Source of the DNA: a virus
Direction: 5' to 3' (one strand)
Virus record (IMG/VR): IMGVR_UViG_3300008108_000407
Coordinates: 1 to 28,394 of that record
DNA: 28,394 nucleotides
Part shown: positions 18,623 through 25,143 of the stretch, in pieces
Layout of the letters: each line of letters starts with the position of its first letter
How positions within the stretch are numbered: the stretch's first letter is position 1
Position numbers and translations under genes: made by a program
Notes under the pieces: model-generated
What the model was told of the DNA's origin: nothing
Seen by the model: only the letters and a program-made list of their open reading frames with translations
Databases searched by the model: none

Positions 18623-19084
18623 ATGGCTACACGTTCAACTATTGCATTAGAATTTGCAGACGGCACAGTTCAACAAGTCTACTGTCACTGGGACGGTTAC
18701 TTGAGCAACAACGGAGTCCTGTTGCGCGATCACTACTCCAACCCATTCATCCTGCGTGACCTTATTGACTTGGGCGACATTAGCTCGCTTCGTCCTACTG
18801 TAGGCACCAAGCACGCCTTTAGCCAGTTTGAAACTAAAATGTCTAGCGAAGACTACGACAAGCTCTACGGCGAAATGACAACCTTTTACGGACGCGATCG
18901 CGGCGAAACAGGCACTGGCCCTAAGTCGTTCAAAGACTTTGAGGACTACAAAGAGAACTTCCAACACGAGGAATATGCTTATATCCTGCGTAAGGACGGC
19001 AACTGGTACGTCAAGCAACACAGCAAGGACTTCGAACTGTTGAACGAAGCGTTAGAAGTAGAATTAGCTGAGGAGGCAGCATGA
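18623..19084 (+). CDS. Conserved phage protein (MATRSTIA type)
   Basis: This 153-residue protein begins MATRSTIALEFADGTVQQVYCHWDGYL, an opening very common in phage hypothetical proteins, then SNNGVLLRDHY and an acidic C-terminal region. The function has not been described to my knowledge. It is first in a three-gene operon (18623-19462). The ending ELAEEAA overlaps the next start. Confidence 0.75.
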   Translation: MATRSTIALEFADGTVQQVYCHWDGYLSNNGVLLRDHYSNPFILRDLIDLGDISSLRPTVGTKHAFSQFETKMSSEDYDKLYGEMTTFYGRDRGETGTGPKSFKDFEDYKENFQHEEYAYILRKDGNWYVKQHSKDFELLNEALEVELAEEAA

Positions 19085-19293
19085 AAGTCCTAGTCCGTAC
19101 CCTACTAACACAAGAGCTTGAGGTTCCGGAAGGCTGGGACCGTTACGATGTACTGGACTTCCTTGCTGAACATCAGAGCTTCAGGACCGCGTTCCAAGGC
19201 ATTAGCAACGAGGATCAGACAGCCCGAGTTATTGACCTAGGTGTAGTAGAAGAAACTGTAGAACAACTTGGTGAGGAGTGTTTCGATGAGTAA
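19081..19293 (+). CDS. Hypothetical acidic protein, 70 residues
   Basis: MKVLVRTLLTQELEVPEGWDRYDVLDFLAEHQSF... is acidic, with one predicted strand and several helices. GAGGAGGC lies 4-5 nt before the ATG; it overlaps both neighbours, so it is coupled in the P9 operon. Function is unknown. Confidence 0.7.
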   Translation: MKVLVRTLLTQELEVPEGWDRYDVLDFLAEHQSFRTAFQGISNEDQTARVIDLGVVEETVEQLGEECFDE

Positions 19294-19462
19294 AATGAGT
19301 GAACTAGCATACGATATTGAGCAGCTGTACATTGAGGGCTATGGCCCTAAGAGTATCGCTGTCCAACTAGGCTGTCCTCTTGAACTAGTACATGACTGGA
19401 TCAAAGACAACGGCTGCAACGCCGCAGAGGACTTGAGTCCTTTTGAAACTATTAACAGCTAG
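19286..19462 (+). CDS. Small HTH-like protein, 58 residues
   Basis: ELAYDIEQLYIEGYGPKSIAVQLGCPLELVHDWIKDNG has the shape of a single helix-turn-helix of the sigma/transposase-like type (GYGPKSIAVQLGCPLELVHDWI). DNA binding is therefore likely. ATG 19286 follows GAGGAG by 8 nt. The stop codon lies inside the 3' hairpin discussed below. Confidence 0.7.
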   Translation: MSKMSELAYDIEQLYIEGYGPKSIAVQLGCPLELVHDWIKDNGCNAAEDLSPFETINS

Positions 19463-19475
19463 AGTCGCTCCTAGC
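19458..19475 (+). ncRNA. 3' UTR hairpin with anti-RBS loop
   Basis: GCTAG/CTAGC stem with loop AGTCGCTC. Bases 19462-19472 are the perfect reverse complement of the RBS at 18610-18620, heading the same operon. It may act as a cis or trans translational regulator. Confidence 0.5.
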
Positions 19476-19476
19476 A

Positions 19477-19507
19477 ACCCTGTGGGGCCCCAGGGTATTG
19501 GGCCCCA
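19477..19507 (+). terminator. GC-rich alternative hairpins
   Basis: TGGGGCCC (19483-19490)/GGGCCCCA (19500-19507) forms an 8-bp stem, mutually exclusive with ACCCTG/CAGGGT (19477-19482/19491-19496). There is no T-tract directly after, so it may be a weak terminator or an attenuator. Confidence 0.5.
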
Positions 19508-19546
19508 CCCCGCACTCGCCCTGTTGTTTTAGAGCCACAATCAGAG

Positions 19547-19575
19547 TTGACAGGTTGCCCAAACGATGCTATAAT
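19547..19575 (+). promoter_or_regulatory. Early promoter P10
   Basis: TTGACA (19547-19552), N17 containing GCCCAA, TATAAT (19570-19575). Confidence 0.85.
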
Positions 19576-19600
19576 ATACACATACTAAGGAGAGCGACAC

Positions 19601-19825
19601 ATGATCACTATCGAAGGTTTGTCCCGTAAGCAAAAGATGTTGGCAGACATTATTTGGGCTCTTGATAGCCAAGACCAAGTGCAGACATTTATCGCTAGCC
19701 TGCCACCTAAAGACCGCAGAGATGCACAGACTGTAACGCAGCTGATGATCCTAGCGTTTTTGGACGAAGTCACTGATACCACTGATGCCCGTAGGGTTAT
19801 TGCTGATCTAGTTGACAAGCGATAA
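19601..19825 (+). CDS. Hypothetical helical protein, 74 residues
   Basis: MITIEGLSRKQKMLADIIWALDSQDQVQTFIASLPPKDRRDAQTV... is helical throughout, ending ADLVDKR where GTTGAC encodes Val-Asp and serves as the next -35. SD AAGGAGAGCGAC. No family is recognised. Confidence 0.7.
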   Translation: MITIEGLSRKQKMLADIIWALDSQDQVQTFIASLPPKDRRDAQTVTQLMILAFLDEVTDTTDARRVIADLVDKR

Positions 19826-19840
19826 GAATGGCTATACAAT
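19812..19840 (+). promoter_or_regulatory. Early promoter P11
   Basis: TTGACA (19812-19817), N17, TACAAT (19835-19840); a weaker -10 than the others. Confidence 0.65.
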
Positions 19841-19870
19841 ACACATATACTGACACACAAGGAGCAACAG

Positions 19871-20134
19871 ATGAACATTAGCACACTAGAGCAATATGTA
19901 GATGGTATTAACCGTTGGGGTAAACTGTTTGGTAATGCACCTCTCAGCCTGCTCAACAGCAAGGATCGTCAGAAGATTGCGGATCGTATTGATGCAGACC
20001 TTAGCCCAGAGAATTTGACTTGCGACGGTGAGCTGCCTGCAAGCCAAGTCCGTGCCCGTCATCAAATGTTGACCCGTGCGGCACAGGAGTTGAAGAGCAT
20101 TGACCCTGCTGTAACCTTTTACGAATTTTCTTAA
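19871..20134 (+). CDS. Hypothetical helical protein, 87 residues
   Basis: MNISTLEQYVDGINRWGKLFG... with LNSKDRQKIADRIDADLSPENLTCDGELP and a C-terminal helix. Compact and basic/acidic balanced; no family is recognised. SD AAGGAGCAA. The YubB-like gene follows without its own promoter, so both probably share P11. Confidence 0.7.
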   Translation: MNISTLEQYVDGINRWGKLFGNAPLSLLNSKDRQKIADRIDADLSPENLTCDGELPASQVRARHQMLTRAAQELKSIDPAVTFYEFS

Positions 20135-20151
20135 ACACATAGGAGCGAACT

Positions 20152-20733
20152 ATGCCAAATTGGTGCAATAACTCAGTAGAACTGTATCACAAAGACCCTG
20201 CAATGATTGAGCGGGCTCGAACAGCGTTCAACGATGGACGCTTGCTAGATGAGTTCATTCCAGTGCCCAAAGACTTGCAGATTGTAGCAGGCCGAGTAGG
20301 TGACGACAACGATCCTAAACAGATTGAACTCAAAGAAGCAGAGACTCGTAATCTTGCCACACACGGTTATGCCACATGGTATGACTTCTGCGTCAACGAA
20401 TGGGGCACCAAGTGGGATGTGGGTTCAGATGGTAACCCTGCACAGGACATTCCAGGCGGATTGATGTTGGGCTTTGATTCAGCATGGAGCCCTCCTGTCA
20501 ATGCCTACGAGAAGCTCTTAGGCTTGGGCTTTGAGATCCGTGCAATGTATTACGAACCCGGTATGGCATTTGCTGGCATATGGGACAACGGTGACGATTA
20601 CTTCTACGAATACGGTGGATTAGACAGTGCAGGTATTGCAGAAGAACTGCCTGTGGAACTAGACGAGGCGTTTGGCATTAGTGAGTCAGCTGCTGAGTGG
20701 GAAGAAGAAAACAAAGAAGAGGAAGCAGAATGA
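20152..20733 (+). CDS. YubB/DUF1281-like protein
   Basis: This 193-residue protein opens MPNWCNNSVELYHKDPAMIERARTAF, the hallmark of the ferredoxin-like YubB (DUF1281/Api92-like) family found on plasmids and phages. It continues with WYDFCVNEWGTKWDVG, a typical internal block, and ends in an acidic tail. Function of the family is unknown. SD AGGAGCGAA. ATGA overlap with the next gene. Confidence 0.8.
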   Translation: MPNWCNNSVELYHKDPAMIERARTAFNDGRLLDEFIPVPKDLQIVAGRVGDDNDPKQIELKEAETRNLATHGYATWYDFCVNEWGTKWDVGSDGNPAQDIPGGLMLGFDSAWSPPVNAYEKLLGLGFEIRAMYYEPGMAFAGIWDNGDDYFYEYGGLDSAGIAEELPVELDEAFGISESAAEWEEENKEEEAE

Positions 20734-20876
20734 AAACCAATCGAGAACTAAACGAAGAGCATGACCGACGAGAACTTATGCGAGTGCGGCCTAAACAGCC
20801 TAACTACAACTATAAGCCCTTAGAAGAAGTAGTACGAAAGTGGGTAGAATTGAGCAAGAATCGTGAGCAAGATTGA
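20730..20876 (+). CDS. Hypothetical basic protein, 48 residues
   Basis: ATG 20730 overlaps the YubB-like TGA. The frame MKTNRELNEEHDRRELMRVR... ending LSKNREQD is complete and charged. The next gene starts 14 nt before its end. Tight coupling is the main support. Confidence 0.6.
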   Translation: MKTNRELNEEHDRRELMRVRPKQPNYNYKPLEEVVRKWVELSKNREQD

Positions 20877-21129
20877 GCTTTATATTAGACCACTAGTAGT
20901 TTTTGACGCCGCAAACAGAGAACACCGGCAATACTTCTTCAACTTCCTAAGAACAGGTGGTTGGAAAGGCTGTCCGTATCGTTGGGCCCTTGAGGACGAT
21001 CACGGATTTTTAATTGGGCAAATGCAGAGAGCTGTAAATGAGTATTATTTGGCGCGAGACTTTAAGAATGTGGCAAAAGCGCCACAGACTTTGGTTCGCC
21101 AAAAGAGGAAGAAAACGGTTGACAAGTAA
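20863..21129 (+). CDS. Conserved phage hypothetical protein, GTG start
   Basis: 88 residues; FNFLRTGGWKGCPYRWALEDDHGFLIGQMQRAVNEYYLARDF fits a small protein type frequent in T4-like aquatic phages (an FxRTGxWxxCP core). The GTG at 20863 is the only start that keeps the N-terminus; its SD is weak. The ending KKTVDK carries the next -35 as GTTGAC. Function is unknown. Confidence 0.65.
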   Translation: MSKIELYIRPLVVFDAANREHRQYFFNFLRTGGWKGCPYRWALEDDHGFLIGQMQRAVNEYYLARDFKNVAKAPQTLVRQKRKKTVDK

Positions 21130-21147
21130 CACAACCGAGCTTATAAT
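21116..21147 (+). promoter_or_regulatory. Early promoter P12 overlapping a 6-bp hairpin
   Basis: TTGACA (21119-21124), N17, TATAAT (21142-21147). CGGTTG (21116-21121)/CAACCG (21132-21137) pair around it. The stop codon of the upstream gene is in the loop. Confidence 0.8.
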
Positions 21148-21153
21148 AGAGAC

Positions 21154-21172
21154 ATGCTAAGGAAACTAGCAT
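21154..21172 (+). promoter_or_regulatory. 5'-terminal stem-loop in the 21206 leader
   Basis: ATGCTA/TAGCAT with loop AGGAAAC begins exactly where P12 would start transcription (7 nt after the -10). It fits an mRNA-stabilising 5' hairpin for a highly expressed gene. Confidence 0.45.
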
Positions 21173-21205
21173 AAACTTAAACCACACACAGAAAGAGGTA
21201 ATAAA

Positions 21206-21565
21206 ATGGCTACAGATAAACTTTTTAACGTCGTAGGCGTTTCTAAACTAAATGGCAACTATAAGGTGCGTTTCGCTACTGACCTTATGCGAATTAAGGT
21301 ATTGGCCAAGCACGGTCACGAAGACATCCGACTTGCTGAGTTGGACAAGGTCATGACCAAGTATGAAGCTGTTCAAGCTATCAAAGGCATGGACGACTTC
21401 CAAGATGCAGCTGCTCAGTCTGCTATCGCTGAGTACCTTGAGGAGAAAGCTCCTAAAGCAAAAGCTACCAAGGCTGGCCCCGTTGCTAAGGCCACTAAGG
21501 CACCTGCTAAGACTAAAGCTACTAAGGCTAAGGTCGAAGCTGATCTCGAAGACGCTCCGTTCTAA
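21206..21565 (+). CDS. Phage protein with histone-like Lys/Ala tail
   Basis: 119 residues: a globular N-terminal domain (MATDKLFNVVGVSKLNGNYKVRFATDLMRIKVLAKHG...) of a type known in phages, followed from about residue 78 by repeated K-A-T/P-K-A units resembling histone H1 tails, and ending DLEDAPF. The basic tail suggests nucleic-acid binding and the acidic end may recruit a partner, as in SSB-like proteins. Its leader is longer than the others, with SD AGAGGT rather than AGGAGCGAA. Confidence 0.7.
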   Translation: MATDKLFNVVGVSKLNGNYKVRFATDLMRIKVLAKHGHEDIRLAELDKVMTKYEAVQAIKGMDDFQDAAAQSAIAEYLEEKAPKAKATKAGPVAKATKAPAKTKATKAKVEADLEDAPF

Positions 21566-21568
21566 ACG

Positions 21569-21763
21569 ATGCGGTATGCACCATCGCTCAGTGAGGACTA
21601 TGGAATCAATAGGGTCGTAGTCCGTGATTTCAAATCGGTACCTCCTGGGCGAGTGCTGTGCGTTATCGCAAGAGAAAACCAGTACGAAGCAGAAGAGATC
21701 GCTGTAACAATATCAGATCTACTTAATACACTAGAAAACAACCATGAGCTGGACTCAGTATGA
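21569..21763 (+). CDS. Hypothetical protein, 64 residues
   Basis: MRYAPSLSEDYGINRVVVRDFKSVPPGRVLCVIARENQ... begins 3 nt after the histone-tail gene and overlaps the next by 20 nt. There is no SD, so it is presumably reinitiated. Beta strands, then an acidic helix. No family is recognised. Confidence 0.55.
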   Translation: MRYAPSLSEDYGINRVVVRDFKSVPPGRVLCVIARENQYEAEEIAVTISDLLNTLENNHELDSV

Positions 21764-21932
21764 AGTTTGGGCCGAGATTGACGGACACCAAGAACTTATC
21801 GAAACCACGCATTCCAAAAAAGAAGCAATAAGCCTAGCAAAGAAGGTATATAACGAGGGAGTTGACTTCGTCCAAGTGTTTGAAGAAACCAGTGACGGAG
21901 ACTACCTTGAAGTAGAAACTCTACGCAGGTAA
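21744..21932 (+). CDS. Hypothetical protein, 62 residues
   Basis: MSWTQYEVWAEIDGHQELIETTHSKKEAISLAKKVYNEGVDFVQVFEETSDGDYLEVETLRR predicts a strand-helix-strand fold. It ends 6 nt before the tRNA-Leu gene, so tRNAs may be processed from its transcript. Function is unknown. Confidence 0.65.
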   Translation: MSWTQYEVWAEIDGHQELIETTHSKKEAISLAKKVYNEGVDFVQVFEETSDGDYLEVETLRR

Positions 21933-21938
21933 TACCCA

Positions 21939-22025
21939 GCCCGGGTGGTGAAATAGGTAGACACAAGAGACTTAAAATCTCTCGCTCGAAAGGGCGTGCC
22001 GGTTCGATTCCGGCTCCGGGCACCA
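21939..22025 (+). tRNA. tRNA-Leu (anticodon TAA)
   Basis: The acceptor GCCCGGG pairs with TCCGGGC (one G-T wobble), followed by A and an encoded CCA. Anticodon stem AGAGA/TCTCT with loop CTTAAAA, long class II variable arm, and T-loop TTCGATT. It reads UUA/UUG. Confidence 0.9.
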
Positions 22026-22032
22026 AGTTTCA

Positions 22033-22110
<78 letters not shown>

Positions 22111-22115
22111 TACAT

Positions 22116-22192
22116 CACGCCTTAGCTCAGTTGGATAGAGCAACAGCCTTCTAAGCTGTGGGCCACTGGTTCGAATCCAGTAGGCGTGGCCA
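22116..22192 (+). tRNA. tRNA-Arg (anticodon TCT)
   Basis: CACGCCT pairs with AGGCGTG, then G and CCA. Anticodon stem ACAGC/GCTGT with loop CTTCTAA; T-arm ACTGG/CCAGT. It reads AGA/AGG. It lies 8 nt before the next promoter. Confidence 0.9.
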
Positions 22193-22200
22193 TTCTTTGG

Positions 22201-22229
22201 TTGACACACCTAGCCCAATCTGTTATAAT
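22201..22229 (+). promoter_or_regulatory. Early promoter P13
   Basis: TTGACA (22201-22206), N17 with CCTAGCCCAA, TATAAT (22224-22229). Confidence 0.85.
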
Positions 22230-22259
22230 TACGACATACTGAAACAACAGGAGCGCGAT

Positions 22260-22481
22260 ATGGGTTACAAGGTTCTAGCAGACAAGTTTGAGATGGACGA
22301 GATGCGTACCAAGTACGGGCCACGCAAGGGCCTAGAAGGTCCCTTCAACTTCAACGGCAGAGTGTTGTATTATGACAACAAAGAAGGTCAGTACTATGAC
22401 CCACGCACAGACTTCTATGTTGAGCAAGAAGAGATGGACATGGTCACCCAATCGTTGATGAACCGCTTCTTCCAGGATTAA
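22260..22481 (+). CDS. Conserved phage hypothetical protein, 73 residues
   Basis: MGYKVLADKFEMDEMRTKYGPRKGLEGPFNFNGRVLYYDNKEGQYYDPRTDFYVEQEE is a phage protein type with a characteristic MDEMRxKYGPRKGxEGPF block; function unknown. The frame opens further upstream inside the tRNA-Arg gene; ATG 22260 follows CAGGAGCGCGAT and P13. Confidence 0.75.
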   Translation: MGYKVLADKFEMDEMRTKYGPRKGLEGPFNFNGRVLYYDNKEGQYYDPRTDFYVEQEEMDMVTQSLMNRFFQD

Positions 22482-22490
22482 CCCTAGCGG

Positions 22491-22519
22491 TTGACAGATT
22501 GGACACTCTTTGCTATACT
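22491..22519 (+). promoter_or_regulatory. Early promoter P14
   Basis: TTGACA (22491-22496), N17 containing TTGGAC, TATACT (22514-22519), followed by leader module copy 2. Confidence 0.85.
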
Positions 22520-22547
22520 ATAGGCTAAGTTAAACAAAAGGAGCCAA
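22514..22547 (+). repeat. Repeated leader module, copy 2
   Basis: Near-identical to 17784-17817 and 24762-24795. Here the SD reads AAAGGAGCC. Confidence 0.75.
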
Positions 22548-22549
22548 CA

Positions 22550-22885
22550 ATGATGCTAGTAATCGACACGCAGTACATGGAGAACTATGGCGCCCACGAT
22601 TGGGACGGTGAAGGTGCTTGCCCCCAGTATTGGAAGATGAAGGGCGGCTCTTCCTACAAGGTACTAGGTGTGCCTGTGGGCATCGATCTCCAAGAGATCA
22701 TTGAGTTGGTTACTCCGCAGGTCGAGCGCAGCAACGACTATTGCCGGGAATACATCATTGGTTTCCATTGCGAAGCTGACGACTACCTCAGCCAGTTCGA
22801 GCGTGATCAGCTAGAGTGGGAAGGTGAGATCACCTTCAAAGAACCCATACTGGAATATGGGGATTTGGTTGACGCCACAGTCTAA
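22550..22885 (+). CDS. Conserved phage hypothetical protein, 111 residues
   Basis: MMLVIDTQYMENYGAHDWDGEGACPQYWKMKGGSSYKV is a familiar phage opening (VIDTQYxENYGAHDWDG). The rest is helical and ends YGDLVDATV, where GTTGAC encodes Val-Asp and forms the next -35. Function is unknown. Confidence 0.75.
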   Translation: MMLVIDTQYMENYGAHDWDGEGACPQYWKMKGGSSYKVLGVPVGIDLQEIIELVTPQVERSNDYCREYIIGFHCEADDYLSQFERDQLEWEGEITFKEPILEYGDLVDATV

Positions 22886-22897
22886 TGGCGTTATAAT
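22869..22897 (+). promoter_or_regulatory. Early promoter P15 with hairpin spacer
   Basis: TTGACG (22869-22874), N17, TATAAT (22892-22897). ACGCCA (22872-22877)/TGGCGT (22886-22891) form a perfect stem spanning the spacer. Confidence 0.85.
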
Positions 22898-22927
22898 TAA
22901 GACACATTAGCAAACAAGGAGCGAACC

Positions 22928-23251
22928 ATGCAAGCTAGAGAACTAAACACCCAAGAAGCCCCAACTAAATGGTTTGCAGCCATGGATGCTAGGATGCGTA
23001 ATCTAGCCAACAAGAGTCGCTACCCGCAGACAACCCAAATTCAAATTGATCGCATGAAGATGGTCATGAACATGGTCTACGCAGCCAAAGGTGTCTACGA
23101 AGCCTATGGCAAGAAGGGTGTGTCAATCAAGGTTGACGGTGCTGTTGTCAAGGACCGAAACAACCTACAGGCCCTAGAACAAGAGTGGAGCCTCAAAGGT
23201 TTCACCAAAAAGATTACCCCACAAGGTGTCATCTACCGGTTGACGGCCTAA
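22928..23251 (+). CDS. Hypothetical protein, 107 residues
   Basis: MQARELNTQEAPTKWFAAMDARMRNLANKSRYP... is helical and basic, with a short beta ending (KGFTKKITPQGVIYRLTA). SD AAGGAGCGAA. The last codons CGG TTG ACG GCC provide the next -35. No family is recognised. Confidence 0.7.
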   Translation: MQARELNTQEAPTKWFAAMDARMRNLANKSRYPQTTQIQIDRMKMVMNMVYAAKGVYEAYGKKGVSIKVDGAVVKDRNNLQALEQEWSLKGFTKKITPQGVIYRLTA

Positions 23252-23268
23252 CCAAAAGGCTGTATAAT
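23240..23268 (+). promoter_or_regulatory. Early promoter P16
   Basis: TTGACG (23240-23245), N17, TATAAT (23263-23268). GCCT/AGGC can pair in the spacer. Confidence 0.85.
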
Positions 23269-23296
23269 TAAGACATATTAACAAGGAGCGACCCAA

Positions 23297-23686
23297 ATGG
23301 CTAAATCTAAAGTAAACTACGACAACTTCGCCAGCTTTGACATCAACGAAGCTTGTGACTACTTTGACGTAGACAGCAGAGCACAGTGGAACAAGATTGG
23401 CAAGTTCATCGTGGCAGATGGACAAGACTATCACCAAGTCATGGAAGAGCACTTTGACTTTGAAGACACAGCAGATGGCGAGTATGCTGCCTTTGAAGCA
23501 GGCGTTAAGTATGCACTGACAAAGATGAACTTGGCACTAGAAGCCGCTGGCATCGACGTACAAGTCTGTGAAGTAGACCTAGTAGAGAGCATGGGATTTA
23601 TTATGGTGCGTTGTGATGACGAGCCCGAGGACTTCGTAAAGCGAGCTCTCAAGAAGCCCGTGATGATGGTTGACAGCTGGGTCTAA
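23297..23686 (+). CDS. Hypothetical acidic protein, 129 residues
   Basis: MAKSKVNYDNFASFDINEACDYFDVDSRAQWNKIG... is strongly acidic (FDFEDTADGEYAAFEAG), with a basic ending KRALKKPVMMVDSWV. SD AAGGAGCGAC. An acidic early protein might be a nucleic-acid mimic, but nothing specific is recognised. VDS near the end encodes the next -35. Confidence 0.7.
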   Translation: MAKSKVNYDNFASFDINEACDYFDVDSRAQWNKIGKFIVADGQDYHQVMEEHFDFEDTADGEYAAFEAGVKYALTKMNLALEAAGIDVQVCEVDLVESMGFIMVRCDDEPEDFVKRALKKPVMMVDSWV

Positions 23687-23698
23687 ATATCATATAAT
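23670..23698 (+). promoter_or_regulatory. Early promoter P17
   Basis: TTGACA (23670-23675), N17, TATAAT (23693-23698). Confidence 0.85.
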
Positions 23699-23725
23699 AT
23701 TGATACTGAAACAAAGGAGCGAACC

Positions 23726-23956
23726 ATGTTTACACTAGAATCTCGAGAGAATTACGATACCCGTCACGGTAGCCCATTTGATCGTGGCTCGGCTGACAGC
23801 TACTACCATCGTCCTCGTGATCCTCATTACTTCGTGGGCGACACCTACGGTTCTCTGCGTGTTGGCCGGGACCAAATGACCCCAAATGAAGTCCAAGCCT
23901 ACCTTGCAGGCTATCAGTACAACGAACAGTTTGGCGACAAGAAAGACTGGGGTTGA
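23726..23956 (+). CDS. Conserved phage hypothetical protein, 76 residues
   Basis: MFTLESRENYDTRHGSPFDRGSADSYYHRPRDPHYFVGDTYGS... and the ending AGYQYNEQFGDKKDWG match a small protein type widespread in phages, without known function. SD AAAGGAGCGAACC. Its TGA is in the following -35. Confidence 0.8.
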   Translation: MFTLESRENYDTRHGSPFDRGSADSYYHRPRDPHYFVGDTYGSLRVGRDQMTPNEVQAYLAGYQYNEQFGDKKDWG

Positions 23957-23981
23957 CACCCTAGCCCAAACCTGCTATACT
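23953..23981 (+). promoter_or_regulatory. Early promoter P18
   Basis: TTGACA (23953-23958), N17 with CCTAGCCCAAA, TATACT (23976-23981). The upstream TGA lies in the -35, and GGGT/ACCC flank it. Confidence 0.85.
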
Positions 23982-24011
23982 ATAGACACTTAGACATTAG
24001 GAGCGAAACAA

Positions 24012-24239
24012 ATGACTAACCTGCAAATCCGTATTGAAGAACTCTTGTTCGAAGGTCTCACTGAAGTTGAGATCGCTGAAAAGCTGGGCATCAGCATCGA
24101 AGAAGTAGAAGCCCAGATCACCATCATCGAAGAGCTGGACTATGCCTACGATGACGGGATGGACGGAGACTTTGAGTCTGCGATGGCCAGTGCCGGCTTT
24201 GGCACAGATGAAGATTATGGTTACTATGGAGATGAATAA
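24012..24239 (+). CDS. Small HTH-like acidic protein, 75 residues
   Basis: QIRIEELLFEGLTEVEIAEKLGISIEEVEAQITIIEEL has a helix-turn-helix reading (LTEVEIAEKLGISIEEVEAQI), followed by a very acidic tail (YAYDDGMDGDFES... DEDYGYYGDE). It could be a small transcription regulator with an acidic interaction tail. SD AGGAGCGAA. Confidence 0.7.
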   Translation: MTNLQIRIEELLFEGLTEVEIAEKLGISIEEVEAQITIIEELDYAYDDGMDGDFESAMASAGFGTDEDYGYYGDE

Positions 24240-24240
24240 C

Positions 24241-24429
24241 ATGAGACAAACCAGTGCATTCGCCCTGTTCTTTCTAGGTCTAGTCATGACCTTTGGTGCT
24301 GTGGGCAGCATCGAAACTACCCTAACCACAGAGGAACTCCTCGCAGGCTTGAGCTTGGCTCTAGTGGGCCTGGGCCTGATGGGTGTAGGAGTCCTGGGCC
24401 TGCGCTCTACAGTTGACAATCAGGACTAA
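24241..24429 (+). CDS. Small membrane protein, 62 residues
   Basis: MRQTSAFALFFLGLVMTFGAVGSIETTLTTEELLAGLSLALVGLGLMGVGVLGLRSTVDNQD has two membrane helices (5-22, 33-54) joined by an acidic loop. ATG 24241, 1 nt after the upstream stop, uses GGAGATG as SD; the longer in-frame start at 24142 is rejected. Similar small membrane proteins occur in phages. VDN encodes the next -35. Confidence 0.7.
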   Translation: MRQTSAFALFFLGLVMTFGAVGSIETTLTTEELLAGLSLALVGLGLMGVGVLGLRSTVDNQD

Positions 24430-24441
24430 AGGCCCTATAAT
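24413..24441 (+). promoter_or_regulatory. Early promoter P19
   Basis: TTGACA (24413-24418), N17, TATAAT (24436-24441). Confidence 0.85.
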
Positions 24442-24470
24442 AGAGATACTTAGACAACAAGGAGCGAACC

Positions 24471-24758
24471 GTGGATATCAAGCAAATCAACTCAGCCATC
24501 ATGTTTGGCACTTGGACCAACACCGAACTGACCAGCATGATCGATGCGATCAAGTGGGCTCGGACCAATCTCAGCAAGCAGATCAAACGTACAATCCGAG
24601 TAGGTGATAACGTAGAGTTCACCTCAACCAAACACAATCGTCAGGTGCGCGGCTTCGTTACCAAAGTGGCTGTTAAATATGTAACAGTAGACACGGGCAT
24701 GGGCCTGTGGCGGGTGCCTGCCAATATGTTGGCTGTGGTTGACAAAGAGCTGGCTTGA
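24471..24758 (+). CDS. Hypothetical protein with SH3/KOW-like C-terminus, GTG start
   Basis: 95 residues: a helical N-terminus (MFGTWTNTELTSMIDAIKWARTNL) then VGDNVEFTSTKHNRQVRGFVTKVAVKYVTVDT...WRVPANML, the pattern of a small SH3-like barrel (a basic loop after VGDxVxFxS). Nucleic-acid binding is plausible. GTG 24471 follows AAGGAGCGAACC. VDK near the end carries P20. Confidence 0.7.
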   Translation: MDIKQINSAIMFGTWTNTELTSMIDAIKWARTNLSKQIKRTIRVGDNVEFTSTKHNRQVRGFVTKVAVKYVTVDTGMGLWRVPANMLAVVDKELA

Positions 24759-24767
24759 GCTTATACT
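24739..24767 (+). promoter_or_regulatory. Early promoter P20
   Basis: TTGACA (24739-24744), N17, TATACT (24762-24767), then leader module copy 3. Confidence 0.85.
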
Positions 24768-24795
24768 ATAGGCTAAGTTAAACAAAAGGAGCGAA
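24762..24795 (+). repeat. Repeated leader module, copy 3
   Basis: Near-identical to 17784-17817 and 22514-22547. Confidence 0.75.
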
Positions 24796-24798
24796 CCT

Positions 24799-25143
24799 AT
24801 GCAAGTTACTACACAAGAGCAAGTCAACGCAATCGTTAAAGAAGCCCAGCAGGCAGCTTACGAAGCCGCAATGAAGTTCTTTTACGATCGGCTCAACGGC
24901 CAGGATCAATATGCCTGCGGCTTTGCTTGGACCAACATCTACGGTGTCAAGGGCAACACCAAGCTGGGCAAGATGCTCAAAGCCGCTGGCGTCAAGCAAG
25001 ACTACACCAAGGCGTTTCAGATCTGGAACCCCAGTGGTTTGGGCTGTCAGAACGTAGACACCAAAGAAGCGGGTGCAGAAGCTGCCGCAGAGGTGTTTCG
25101 CAAGTATGGCTTTGAAGCCTACGCTGGTAGCCGATTGGATTGA
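24799..25143 (+). CDS. Conserved phage hypothetical protein, 114 residues
   Basis: The block CGFAWTNIYGVKGNTKLGKMLKAAGVKQDYTKAFQIWNPSGLGCQNVDTKEAGAEAAAEVFRKYGFEAYAGSRLD is a type common in aquatic phages, with no function known to me. Mixed alpha/beta. SD AAAGGAGCGAACC. Its TGA is in the next -35. Confidence 0.8.
   Translation: MQVTTQEQVNAIVKEAQQAAYEAAMKFFYDRLNGQDQYACGFAWTNIYGVKGNTKLGKMLKAAGVKQDYTKAFQIWNPSGLGCQNVDTKEAGAEAAAEVFRKYGFEAYAGSRLD

Noticed and set aside
21363-21620. Leu/Arg-rich plus-strand ORF inside the histone-tail gene
   Set aside because: It is the +1 frame of the Lys/Ala repeat tract; low-complexity artefact without an SD.
22158-22259. N-terminal extension of the 22260 gene
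   Set aside because: The extension is read through the tRNA-Arg gene and promoter P13; an SD and the conserved-looking start are at 22260.
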